Part shown: positions 9,748-18,691 of the stretch, piece by piece
How positions within the stretch are numbered: the stretch's first letter is position 1
How the letters are laid out: every line of letters begins with the position of its first letter
Assembly: GCA_024239075.1 (NCBI GenBank)
Contig: JANBVI010000004.1
Span: forward strand, 124,001 to 188,000
Source of the DNA: Fischerella sp. CENA71
GTDB taxonomy: Bacteria; Cyanobacteriota; Cyanobacteriia; Cyanobacteriales; Nostocaceae
Reading direction: 5' to 3'
DNA length: 64,000 nucleotides
Notes under the pieces: model-generated
The model's database searches: none
Told to the model about the DNA's origin: nothing
The model's input: only the letters and a program-made list of their open reading frames with translations
Position numbers and translations under genes: made by a program

Positions 9748-10704
9748 TCAGATTGACACACCAAACATGCGTCGGCGAAAGATACGAGTCAAGGTGCGTA
9801 TTCCATCGTAGCCGTTAGCACCAAACCAACGTATCATTGCGATCGCTACACTCAAACGTAGATATTTCTCGCTGTAACGTACTTGAGGATAGTGTAAAAG
9901 AGCTTGCTGACGGAAATGAATTGCTTTTTCCCAATCCCCATCGTCTACAGAAAACCATGCTAAACCAAAGAATATACTTGCATAACACCGATTTCTCAAA
10001 TACAACTGCTCTAAGGAAACTGATGCAAATGTTTTCTCAATAACTGCGCGAATATCCTTCATCATTCCTTGACGGTTTCGAGAAAAACTGTTAGGAAGTT
10101 GACGATAGCGAAGTAGAGGTTCCTTGACAACTGCAATGGGATAACGAAGAGCAATACGAACCCACATGTCTAAATCTGGTGCATAAGCTAAATCTCTATC
10201 AAATAGCCCAACAGTATCAAAGCAAATACGTCGAACCATTGCTGAACTTCCACTAGCAATTGGGTCATTTACAAGAAGTTTATCCCATATATTACCTTCT
10301 AAATGGGAAGCAAAAATTCTGCCCGTAGGATTGTTTTCTTTATCAACTAAAAGTGTCCAAGTATATACCAAACCTACTTCCGGTTTATCATCTAAACAAC
10401 GTACCTGTTTTTCTAGTTTTGTTGGCTCCCACAAATCGTCTGCATCCAAAAATGCGATATATTCTCCATGAGCGTGAGCAATGCCTGTATTGCGTGCTGC
10501 GGAGACACGTTGGTTTTCTTGCGAAATTAATTTGACTCGCGAATCTGCAATATCAGAAGCCCATTCCACAATATGATCTGAACTGCCATCATTAACAATC
10601 AATACTTCAAAATCAGTGAAAGTTTGCTGCAAAACACTTTCTAAAGTTTCTGGTAAAAAAAACATAGCATTGTAAGCAGGAATGATCACAGATACCTTAG
10701 ACAT
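9748..10704 (-). CDS. Family 2 glycosyltransferase
   Basis: This 318-aa GT-A enzyme has VSVIIPAYNAMFFLPETLES, FEVLIVNDGSSD and the metal-binding AFLDADDLWEP. The C-terminal third contains a helical segment and ends with RRRMFGVSI. It is a clear paralogue of 12010-12981, sharing the same motif order and the same C-terminal helix pattern (FRQQALLHYPQ versus FRQQAIIHYPQ). The two copies flank a GT4 gene, so a local duplication probably produced them. The sugar is unknown. Confidence 0.88.
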   Translation of the reverse strand: MSKVSVIIPAYNAMFFLPETLESVLQQTFTDFEVLIVNDGSSDHIVEWASDIADSRVKLISQENQRVSAARNTGIAHAHGEYIAFLDADDLWEPTKLEKQVRCLDDKPEVGLVYTWTLLVDKENNPTGRIFASHLEGNIWDKLLVNDPIASGSSAMVRRICFDTVGLFDRDLAYAPDLDMWVRIALRYPIAVVKEPLLRYRQLPNSFSRNRQGMMKDIRAVIEKTFASVSLEQLYLRNRCYASIFFGLAWFSVDDGDWEKAIHFRQQALLHYPQVRYSEKYLRLSVAIAMIRWFGANGYDGIRTLTRIFRRRMFGVSI

Positions 10705-10793
10705 ATTTCAACTCCTTTTTATTAATTTACACCCTTGGAATGCATATAAAATCACGGAATTATGTAGCTAAGAAATTGGTTTATTAGTATTAT

Positions 10794-11981
10794 CTATCTG
10801 AGAATTTTTTGATATTCTTCAATAGCTCTTTGTGAATATTGATCCCAGCTTAAATCTTTTTCTTGAAAACTCTGTGCTGCTTGCCGCTTTTGCTCCAACA
10901 AATTTGAATTGAATGCCAGTAATTTTAAGAGTGAAGCGATCGCATGATAATTTCCTGGAGGTACTATATAACCAGCAGGATACTCTTCTATGTTATTTTC
11001 TAATTTAATAGGCTGTTCACCTTGCATTCTCAAAGCATCTTCACCACCAGTATTTGTTGTACAAATTAGAGGTAAACCACAAGCTAAAGCTTGAGTTACT
11101 ACATACCCAAAACCATCTTCAATACTGGGCATGGCAAAAACACTACTGTTACGGTAGTAGTCTGCTAAATTTGCTTCAGGAATGTGTCCAAGACATTTGA
11201 TTCGCTCATCTGCTCCTACTAATAATTGAGGTGTTTCGGGTGTGGCTCCCCCAATTAATAAAAGCTCACTGTTGGGAATATTTGCTTGCATAAAAGCTTT
11301 GACTAAATAATGAGTTCCCTTACGTACACTCAGGGAACCTGCATAAACTACTCGAAAAACATTATCCTGCTTTTTTCCAGGATAAAAAGTTGCCAAATTT
11401 GTTCCAAATGGATTGTGAATTAAGTGTTGTTCAGGAAATCCTTCTTCCAGAAAACTGCGTTTTGCAAAGAAGCTAGGCACTGCTACTCGATCAGCTAAAT
11501 TATATTCTCGCAACTCTTGGTTGACAATTTCTGGATGAATTTCTGTACAAACTAATCCCAGTTTTTGATATTCCGCTTGCAATAATTTTAATTGCACTTT
11601 GATATGTGAGGAACTACGCTCTAGAACAAAAGGAATGCTGTTTTGTTTAGCCCAATATAGTGCAGGTTCAGAAAAACTTGACCATCCATGAATTAGTGTA
11701 CTACCTTCTAAATAATCAACAGCAGCATCGCTAAAAAGGCGATACAAAAAGGGCTGTGACTTCCTAATTAAGGAATCTCCACCTATTTTTTGGATAGCTT
11801 TATTTAATAGCAATGTCAAAGGTAAGCTTACGACTTTATGATCAGGTACGCCCCAATAACGAGTTTTGAATTTAGGGTAATTCGTGATGAGTCGATGCAA
11901 AACACCTGCTTTGTGAAGTTCCCTTGCCAGTTCAATTGCGTGCCATCGACCACCAACAATAATACTTACTTTCATGTTCAT
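10794..11981 (-). CDS. Family 4 glycosyltransferase
   Basis: This 395-aa GT-B protein has the donor-binding lobe signatures VVYAGSLSVRKGTHYLV and PSIEDGFGYVVTQALACGLP, the latter holding the EX7E-like motif of GT4 enzymes. The N-terminal lobe begins KVSIIVGGRWHAIELAREL. A second in-frame ATG lies two codons after the first, and I cannot decide between them. The gene sits between two paralogous GT2 genes of the polysaccharide locus. Substrate is unknown. Confidence 0.88.
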   Translation of the reverse strand: MNMKVSIIVGGRWHAIELARELHKAGVLHRLITNYPKFKTRYWGVPDHKVVSLPLTLLLNKAIQKIGGDSLIRKSQPFLYRLFSDAAVDYLEGSTLIHGWSSFSEPALYWAKQNSIPFVLERSSSHIKVQLKLLQAEYQKLGLVCTEIHPEIVNQELREYNLADRVAVPSFFAKRSFLEEGFPEQHLIHNPFGTNLATFYPGKKQDNVFRVVYAGSLSVRKGTHYLVKAFMQANIPNSELLLIGGATPETPQLLVGADERIKCLGHIPEANLADYYRNSSVFAMPSIEDGFGYVVTQALACGLPLICTTNTGGEDALRMQGEQPIKLENNIEEYPAGYIVPPGNYHAIASLLKLLAFNSNLLEQKRQAAQSFQEKDLSWDQYSQRAIEEYQKILR

Positions 11982-12009
11982 ATTAATAGTGCTTTAATGA
12001 AATGAAATA

Positions 12010-12981
12010 CTATTGAGTAACAGCTAATCTGCCTAACGCACGTCGGCGTAGAGCGTAAATTATCTCCATGACTTGGTTATAGCCATCAGAACCTAAATAA
12101 CGCATAAGTGTGATCGCCAAACTCAAACGAAGATATTCTAAGGAGTAGCGTTTTTGAGGATAGTGGATAATAGCTTGCTGTCTAAATAGAATTGCTTGCT
12201 TGTAGTCTCTATCAGTACTTTGCAGACATTTCCAAGCTAGACAGAGGTTGGCTTGATAATAGCTATGATTCTTCAAGTACAGTCGCTCCGCAGGTGCAGA
12301 ATCGAATACTTTCTCAATAAATAAAGGAAAGCATTGCGCCATCAATTGCCAGTTTTTGGACAAGCTAGTAGAAAGTTGACGATAGTAAGTCAAAGGTTCT
12401 TTGAGCAGCGCAAAGGGATAACGAGAAGCAATGCGAACCCACATCTCCCAATCTTCAACCGCCAGTAAATTGCAATCAAATAAGCCAACAGCTGCAAAAC
12501 AATCGCGACGAATCATAGGTGAACTACCACACTCAATGATGTTGTGTTCAATGAGCTGATTCCATACATCACCTTCAGCTTTGCTAGCAAATACTCTTCC
12601 CGTAGGTTTTCCAGTTGGATCGATGAAAGCTGTCCAGGTATATACCAATCCTGCTGCTGAATAATTCTCTAGACAAAGTACCTGTTTTTCTAACTTGGTT
12701 GCTTCCCACAAATCGTCAGCGTCCAAAAATGCTAGATACTCTCCTTGAGCATGAGCAATACCATTATTGCGTGCCGCAGATGCTCCTTGGTTCTCCTGAG
12801 AAATTAGCCTGAGTCGCGGATCTTGTACTTGAGAAGCCCATTGTTGGATGGTATCTGAACTACCATCATCAATAATCAATACTTCAAAATCAGTGAAACT
12901 CTGTCTGAGAACACTCCCTACTGTTTCCGGGAGATAAGTCATGGCATTATACGCCGGGATAATCACAGAAACTTTAGGCAT
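12010..12981 (-). CDS. Family 2 glycosyltransferase, paralogue of 9748-10704
   Basis: This 323-aa GT-A enzyme shows VSVIIPAYNAMTYLPETVGS, FEVLIIDDGSSD and AFLDADDLWEA with the catalytic metal motif. The similarity to 9748-10704 runs the whole length, including the C-terminal helical part. It follows the methyltransferase gene by 4 bp, so the two are probably co-translated. It likely adds one sugar of the repeat unit; which one cannot be told. Confidence 0.88.
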   Translation of the reverse strand: MPKVSVIIPAYNAMTYLPETVGSVLRQSFTDFEVLIIDDGSSDTIQQWASQVQDPRLRLISQENQGASAARNNGIAHAQGEYLAFLDADDLWEATKLEKQVLCLENYSAAGLVYTWTAFIDPTGKPTGRVFASKAEGDVWNQLIEHNIIECGSSPMIRRDCFAAVGLFDCNLLAVEDWEMWVRIASRYPFALLKEPLTYYRQLSTSLSKNWQLMAQCFPLFIEKVFDSAPAERLYLKNHSYYQANLCLAWKCLQSTDRDYKQAILFRQQAIIHYPQKRYSLEYLRLSLAITLMRYLGSDGYNQVMEIIYALRRRALGRLAVTQ

Positions 12982-12985
12982 ATCT

Positions 12986-13627
12986 TTAAAATGTAATCGT
13001 CTTAAAAATCATGACAAAATCAAGTACAAAGAAAAGCAATCTATTTTTGATAATCGTGTACTGAGAAATTTCAGCAGCATGTAGCAGTCTGTGTAAATCT
13101 CGAAGAGATAATAAGTACATATAATCTCCAGATGCCCATGCATTACCAGTAAAGTGTAGATAGCGATCAAAGACTGTTTTGGGCAAAAAATGTAGTAGTG
13201 GTGTACGTGTATGGACTTCGATAGGAAAATATCTGTTCGGTGTCGTAATGAATGCGACTTTTGCTACTCTGTTGATTTCTTTTAAAAACAGAATTTGTCT
13301 TTCCTGATTACCAACGTGTTCCAACACAGCATTTGACCAGCAAACATCAAAAGATTGGTCTGGAAACGGAAATATTTTGCCATCATAAACAATAGTTTTT
13401 ATTTGCGGATATCGAGCCTTAAACTCTTGAGATTTATCAGTACTAAGAGCAGTAATCTGATCTGGATAAGGATAATTTTTCTCTAAAAAATTATCTGTCT
13501 GACTAAATTCTTTATCCGAAAAACCGCAATCCAAAATGGTAGTTTCAGCAGTGGGTTGAATAGCATTTAAAAATAGCTGCCATTTGCGTCTGCGATTCCA
13601 TCCAGAGATTTTGTAGGCAAGGGACAT
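12986..13627 (-). CDS. Class I SAM-dependent methyltransferase
   Basis: I place the start at ATG 13627, giving 213 aa beginning MSLAYKISGWNRRR, because an AGGAG lies ~11 nt upstream. A longer frame from 13711 overlaps the upstream ligase gene. Motif I is TTILDCGFSDKEFS, without the fully canonical GxGxG. The later FDVCWSNAVLEHVGN is a strong motif-II type sequence of Methyltransf_11 enzymes. It probably methylates a sugar or a chain end; terminal methylation is one known cap read by Wzt C-terminal domains, and such an exporter is encoded downstream. That link is inference. Confidence 0.8.
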   Translation of the reverse strand: MSLAYKISGWNRRRKWQLFLNAIQPTAETTILDCGFSDKEFSQTDNFLEKNYPYPDQITALSTDKSQEFKARYPQIKTIVYDGKIFPFPDQSFDVCWSNAVLEHVGNQERQILFLKEINRVAKVAFITTPNRYFPIEVHTRTPLLHFLPKTVFDRYLHFTGNAWASGDYMYLLSLRDLHRLLHAAEISQYTIIKNRLLFFVLDFVMIFKTITF

Positions 13628-13641
13628 ATCATCTATATCTC

Positions 13642-15042
13642 CTATAGAGGATAATGAGATTGCTGTAATTCGTTCCAATTCCAGCCAGCGATCGCAAATG
13701 TAGTCCACCAATAGAAGTAAAAAGCAGTACCACTCCAGATATTATCTGTAAGCATTCCTACGGTGGTGGCGACCAAGACAGCTAACAAGATCCAGCACAA
13801 ATCGCGTTGATTACTCTCACAAGGTGCGCGCCAGAATAGTTTGATCAGATGTATACTCTGAATGCCGAGAAAGGTAAGAAAACTAACTAGACCGACTATT
13901 CCCCCTTCTACTAAAGCTCGCACATAATCATTGTGAGCAGGAACAGGATAAGGACTTAAACTGTAGTAGTTAGGGAATCCGTTGCTTGTTCCAAGACCAT
14001 AACCGAAAAGCGGGGAATTCTGCCAAGATTGCAATAAGTAATGCCATTGGGAAATCCGCCAGTTGAAACTGTTGAAGTCCGAATTTGATAACACAATTGC
14101 TCGCGATATGTCTATATCTGAGTTCAGCAACGGTGTTTGCATAATCTGGTTAAGACGTTCGCGTCCGTAGTCTGTGCTAAAAAACAGAACTGCAAGTACC
14201 ACAATGACTATGACTCCAGCGATCACATTGGACAGTTTTAAGTTAGGTAAAATTGAGGCCAAAAGAAACGTTGCGAGCATCACCAAACCAAATACAGCAC
14301 CAGTAGCTACATAGAGATTGGCAAGTAGACCTAGTAAAAGTATCCAATACCAGTGCTGTTTTGCTGAACGCAACTTCCAGCAAGTTAGAGCGATAAACAG
14401 TAGTAGGTAAAGTACAAAATTATTGGCGTGAGCAAACGTACCATGAATTCGCACATGAGATAGCAGTGAAGACAGCTGCTGCATCAGTCCTAAAATCACT
14501 GGTGGGATGAGTGAAATGAATAGCACAGAGATAATCTTCTCAGGGTGTAGTCGCTCTCGAAGTTGCATGACAAGCAGATATACCATTAACCAAGAAAATA
14601 GACGTGTCCATTCACGGATATTATCTAGCAATGTAAAAGCACCTAACCCCAATCCTCCTAAAACGCATAGTATTGGCCAAATGCCTTGCAGCATTACCCA
14701 TCCAGCAAAGAACCACCAGAACCAATCAGTTTGTATAGATTGACGTGTCAATAACCTTATCGTCACATATAGCAAAGTCAGGATATCTAAAGCGATCGCA
14801 AATGCAGCAGGTATTTGTTGAGCAGAGAAAACATCAAGAGAACTACGCAGAATCAATAAACCTAGTACTGTTTGCTCAAACCTAGTAAAGAATAAAATGA
14901 TTACAGGAATTGCCACTAGAGCTAAACACAGATAAAGAGGTTTAGCACCAGCGAGAAATCCTGCAACTATACCAATTCCTGCACCTACCAACCCAATCAA
15001 CAGTGGTAAAATAGAAGAATGTCTACGTTGATTAGTCAACAT
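13642..15042 (-). CDS. O-antigen ligase/polymerase family membrane protein
   Basis: This 466-aa protein has about ten to twelve hydrophobic segments. A large periplasmic loop between ~330 and ~390 contains NWRISQWHYLLQSWQ, LFGYGLGTSNG and PVPAHNDYVRALVEGG, the His-containing pattern of the Wzy_C (O-antigen ligase) family. Such proteins polymerise or ligate undecaprenyl-linked glycans on the outer face of the plasma membrane. It sits 17 bp after the Wzc-like kinase gene, a usual pairing. Whether it acts as polymerase or ligase cannot be decided from sequence. Confidence 0.88.
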   Translation of the reverse strand: MLTNQRRHSSILPLLIGLVGAGIGIVAGFLAGAKPLYLCLALVAIPVIILFFTRFEQTVLGLLILRSSLDVFSAQQIPAAFAIALDILTLLYVTIRLLTRQSIQTDWFWWFFAGWVMLQGIWPILCVLGGLGLGAFTLLDNIREWTRLFSWLMVYLLVMQLRERLHPEKIISVLFISLIPPVILGLMQQLSSLLSHVRIHGTFAHANNFVLYLLLFIALTCWKLRSAKQHWYWILLLGLLANLYVATGAVFGLVMLATFLLASILPNLKLSNVIAGVIVIVVLAVLFFSTDYGRERLNQIMQTPLLNSDIDISRAIVLSNSDFNSFNWRISQWHYLLQSWQNSPLFGYGLGTSNGFPNYYSLSPYPVPAHNDYVRALVEGGIVGLVSFLTFLGIQSIHLIKLFWRAPCESNQRDLCWILLAVLVATTVGMLTDNIWSGTAFYFYWWTTFAIAGWNWNELQQSHYPL

Positions 15043-15059
15043 AATTAGCTATTTTTTAT

Positions 15060-17207
15060 TTAGCAACTTGAGGCGGAACTACCCTCACTCAAATGTCTGG
15101 ATGGTCTATAACCATTAATGGGATATCGGTAATATCGTTCAGTCTGCTGTGTAATTCCATTGACAACTACTCCCATGATTGGTATCTGATTATGTATTAA
15201 TTCTGATACTGCTCTTTGCAAAATTTCTTTAATTGTGAAATTGGGACGTGTAACTAAAAGAATGCCATTACTTTGCCTTCCTAATATCTGAGCATCAGTA
15301 CAAGCACTTAAGGGCGGTGTATCTATAATTATGTAATCATAATGCCGAGTCGCTTCTGTGATCAGAGACTTCATAGCCCCTGACTCTAGTAAATGTGAGG
15401 AAAGTCCATACAAATCACCACAAGTTAACACAGAGAGATTAGCTATATGAGTTCGTTGCACTGTTTCCTCTAAGGATCTTTCTGAATCAATCACATCTGT
15501 AATTCCTGGCTGGGGAGCTAGATTAAATAATGTATGCAGCACAGGACGACGCAAATCTGCATCAATTAGCAGTGTGCGTCGAGACAACATGGCGGAAATC
15601 ACAGCCAGATGTGAAGCAACTACCGATTTACCCTCTCCAGTAATAGTGCTACTAACAACAATTGATCTTAACGGCTCAGTACTACGAAACTCCAGGTTTT
15701 TAAATAGGGTGCGGTATGGCTCAACCAAACCAATATGATCTAAAAATTGTCCAGATGGCTCAAGAGCGATCGCATGAGCTGGTAGAGATGGTAATACTCC
15801 TAAGAATGGTAGTTTTAGTAGATCCTCAGCTTCGGAAGCATCCTTTAAAGTATGATCCATAAGCTCTAGTAACAGGACAATACCTGTAGCTAAAGCAGTT
15901 CCAAATACAATGGCGATCGCCACTACTGCTTTCTTATTGGGTAAAGAGGGTTTTTTGGGTGGTTGTGCTGCTTCAATAATTTGGATATTACCAACCAGTT
16001 GGGCTTCAGCAATCCGTGCTTCTTCCAGTTTGCTTTGCAGTAACTTCAAAGATTCCACAGCTTCTTCCCGTTTGCGTGTGAGTGGAGTCAGCTGTTGCTG
16101 TTTGATTGGCAATTGTGCTAGACGAGCTTGGAGGTCAGCACGATTAGCTTGGACAGTTCTAAACTTGTTTTCCACAGCCAACCGCTCTACATCATTCACA
16201 ATCAGTTCAGAGGTCAAGTCTTGGCTGATTTTATCGCCTGCTACAGAGCCAGAGGAAATAGATTTACTTCTAGGTGATACACGAGCTAATCCTTGGAAGT
16301 ACAAAGCACGTAAACCGTTTCGTTGTCCCAGCAGATTCATAACAGTGGGATGACTATCTGTTAAGGACAAACGAGCTTGAACTAGCTTAGTTTCGATCTC
16401 TGCTAACTTAGTGCGTAACGCCTTGAGTTCTTCATCTTGACCACCACGTACGGCTGCATAAGCTTGATTCAGAGCTTTGGCGTCGGTGACTTGTCGTAGT
16501 GAAGCTTCCTTGGAATGCAATTCTTGAAGTTGAGCTACAAGAGTATTCTCCTGCTCTTCCACAGTCGCTAAACTATTCACCAGACTTTTAGTTTGCTCAT
16601 CAAAGGAGACAATACCACTACTTTGTCTATATTTATTTTCCTTCTGTTCAGCCTCCTCTACCCGCTTGCGAGCATCAGGAACCTTTTTTTCTAAGAATTT
16701 GCGGACATTTGCAGCTTCTTGACGGATAACTTGGGTATTATCCTCAACCATTGCTTGAGAAATTGCATTGACGACTTTGGTTGCAAGTGTAGGGTCTTTG
16801 TTGAGATAGCTTACCTCCAAAATATTAGTAGCGGGAACAATTTTGACTTTCAAGTTTTGACTCAGTTGTCCAACTGTCAGTTGATTTTCCGGTGAACTAA
16901 ATCCAGACTCAGCAGCAACCTTCGCTAGCGCTTTTTGCAGAACCCGTTGCGACTTGATTAATTCTGCTTGGTCAGCTAGGGGATTAGAATTTCCTGGTGT
17001 ACTCGGACTCAGTTGAGTCAGATCACGTCCCAATTCCGAAACACTTACCCTTTTTTGATCAAGTATTAGTCGCGTCGATATTTCATACAGCCGTGGGGTA
17101 ATTATAAGGTAGGCGATCGCTCCACCAATGACAGCAGCAAATGTAACTAGAGCAGGTAAAGCACGCCGCTTCAATATAAATGGTAAAGATGATAAGCCTT
17201 TTTCCAT
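15060..17207 (-). CDS. Wzc-like polysaccharide co-polymerase with tyrosine autokinase domain
   Basis: I choose the ATG at 17207 (715 aa, MEKGLSSLPF); the open frame continues to 17279, but that stretch is made of intergenic repeats. Counting from 17279, membrane helices lie at ~43-61 and ~452-472 and enclose a ~390-residue outer part with a long coiled coil, the Wzz/PCP2a plan. The cytoplasmic BY-kinase domain has Walker A STITGEGKS (~544-552), Walker A' LLIDADLRRP (~570-579) and Walker B YIIIDTPP (~649-656). A short tyrosine cluster (ERYYRYPINGY) ends the protein and is the likely autophosphorylation site. It controls chain length and export of polysaccharide. No Wza-type outer-membrane gene is in view. 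Confidence 0.92.
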   Translation of the reverse strand: MEKGLSSLPFILKRRALPALVTFAAVIGGAIAYLIITPRLYEISTRLILDQKRVSVSELGRDLTQLSPSTPGNSNPLADQAELIKSQRVLQKALAKVAAESGFSSPENQLTVGQLSQNLKVKIVPATNILEVSYLNKDPTLATKVVNAISQAMVEDNTQVIRQEAANVRKFLEKKVPDARKRVEEAEQKENKYRQSSGIVSFDEQTKSLVNSLATVEEQENTLVAQLQELHSKEASLRQVTDAKALNQAYAAVRGGQDEELKALRTKLAEIETKLVQARLSLTDSHPTVMNLLGQRNGLRALYFQGLARVSPRSKSISSGSVAGDKISQDLTSELIVNDVERLAVENKFRTVQANRADLQARLAQLPIKQQQLTPLTRKREEAVESLKLLQSKLEEARIAEAQLVGNIQIIEAAQPPKKPSLPNKKAVVAIAIVFGTALATGIVLLLELMDHTLKDASEAEDLLKLPFLGVLPSLPAHAIALEPSGQFLDHIGLVEPYRTLFKNLEFRSTEPLRSIVVSSTITGEGKSVVASHLAVISAMLSRRTLLIDADLRRPVLHTLFNLAPQPGITDVIDSERSLEETVQRTHIANLSVLTCGDLYGLSSHLLESGAMKSLITEATRHYDYIIIDTPPLSACTDAQILGRQSNGILLVTRPNFTIKEILQRAVSELIHNQIPIMGVVVNGITQQTERYYRYPINGYRPSRHLSEGSSASSC

Positions 17208-17330
17208 AATTTTTGCGGAACGGAGAACAGGGATTGGGGACAAGAAAGACAAAGGGGATGACAAATGACCAATGACCATTGACTATTGACGAATGACTAT
17301 TGACGAATGACTATTGACTACTAGTTCAGG
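17208..17330. repeat. Short tandem ATTGAC/AATGAC-type repeats
   Basis: The interval holds serial variants of TGACTATTGACGAATGAC and related heptamer-like units, next to GGGGAC-rich sequence. Such degenerate short repeats are common between genes in Nostocales. Here they run into the 3' end of the upstream GT4 gene and could extend the apparent 5' end of the Wzc-like gene. Confidence 0.75.
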
Positions 17331-18455
17331 GGAGTTCAACACAGTTGTATATAGTTTCAAGGTTTCTGAGGTAATGTGATCCCAACCGTAGTGAAGTTGT
17401 ACATGTTTTTGTGCATTCTCAGCCATTGCAGCCATTTGTCTTGGGTGATCAATAGCCCAATCTAGAGAACGAATACAGGAGTCGAGGTTTCCAGCTTCAA
17501 AAAGCATTCCCCGTCCTCCACAGATCAATTGCTGATGGGGTGGAATATTACTTGCCAATACAGGTATACCTTCTTGCATTGCTTCTAACATCGCCAGAGG
17601 AAGTCCCTCTAAATCAGAAGGTAGAACAAATAACCCCGCACCTCGAACAATTTCCCACAAACGAACACCTCTAAGTTCGCCTGCAAAAACAATATTGGGA
17701 TTATTCGCTATGTTTTCTAACAATTTTGCGGTAAAGGATTTTGTATCGCTGACACCTCCAGCAATCACTAGTTTCCATCCCTGCGGTTTCAACATGTTGA
17801 AGGCTTCGATGAGTAAGTCGGGACGTTTTTCAGGTACTATTCTGCCTAAAAACAGAATGTAGCGTCCTTTAGTAAGTCCTAGCTGAGTTGTATAAGTGAA
17901 ATTTGGGTCTGACTCACCATAGCTAGCTGGAGCATTAGGAATGTAGACTGTTTGCCGATTATAGGTTTGTAAAAAGTAGGATTTGAGGGCATCAGATACG
18001 ACAATAATTCCGTCAGCAAAACGTACTGCTGCCTTCTCGCCCATCTGGATTAAACGAGTGGAAAAATTGCCCCACTTGGCACGTTGCCAATCTAATCCTT
18101 GACAGGTGACTACTACTTTGGCTGAGGTGGTAATTTTAGCTAAACCAGTAAACAGAGACGGGCCAAGAGCGTGGAAATGAACAATATCGTATTTTTGACC
18201 AGTAGCAGCGATCGCACTTAATGCTGAGGTCAGAAAAGCATCCACACCTTTCATCTGCAAACCAGGTAAGGAGACGACTCGAACTCCTTGAAAATTATGA
18301 TGAACAAGCCAGGAAGCTTGGGTATAGGAACAGCGAGCAAATAAATCCACAGTGTTACCCTGTGCTGTCATGCGCGGATATATTTCTGCACAGTAATGTT
18401 CGATCCCACCCTGTCTAGGAGGTAGACCTTTTGCACCAATCACGGCAATCTTCAT
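17283..18455 (-). CDS. Family 4 glycosyltransferase
   Basis: This 390-aa GT-B protein begins MKIAVIGAKGLPPRQGGIEHYCAEI, the classical GT4 N-terminal motif with the GG loop. The second lobe has YILFLGRIVPEKRPDLLIEAF and PSDLEGLPLAMLEAMQEGIP, which carries the EX7E motif. The last ~13 residues (after SPELVV) are encoded by the intergenic repeat, so the original stop was probably lost or moved. It is followed almost directly by the Wzc-like gene. A role in starting or extending the repeat unit is inferred. Confidence 0.9.
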   Translation of the reverse strand: MKIAVIGAKGLPPRQGGIEHYCAEIYPRMTAQGNTVDLFARCSYTQASWLVHHNFQGVRVVSLPGLQMKGVDAFLTSALSAIAATGQKYDIVHFHALGPSLFTGLAKITTSAKVVVTCQGLDWQRAKWGNFSTRLIQMGEKAAVRFADGIIVVSDALKSYFLQTYNRQTVYIPNAPASYGESDPNFTYTTQLGLTKGRYILFLGRIVPEKRPDLLIEAFNMLKPQGWKLVIAGGVSDTKSFTAKLLENIANNPNIVFAGELRGVRLWEIVRGAGLFVLPSDLEGLPLAMLEAMQEGIPVLASNIPPHQQLICGGRGMLFEAGNLDSCIRSLDWAIDHPRQMAAMAENAQKHVQLHYGWDHITSETLKLYTTVLNSPELVVNSHSSIVIRQ

Positions 18456-18513
18456 ACCAACATACCAATCAGTTGTGCTTGTGCTCTAAAGCCTCTTTAT
18501 ATAAGAGTCAAAC

Positions 18514-18684
18514 AATTTTGGATTTTAGATTTTAGATTTTGGATTGACCCCGACCACAAGGGGCAATTAATTTTAGATTTTGGATTGTCGATTTTGGATT
18601 AAATAATCTTCTAATCCAAAATCCTGGGGGGTGGGGCTTATACCGAAAAAATAATCTAAAATCCAAAATCCAAAATCTAAAATT
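18514..18684. repeat. TTTTGGATT-type inverted repeat cluster
   Basis: The interval contains several TTTTAGATTTTGGATT units followed by inverted copies (AATCCAAAATCCAAAATCTAAAAT), with a CCCCGACCACAAGGGG hairpin between them. The arms could fold into a long stem. Related copies lie at 19996-20030, 29475-29530 and inside ldpA (31828-31938). This is a dispersed, non-coding palindromic family. Confidence 0.8.
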
Positions 18685-18691
18685 GGCACGG

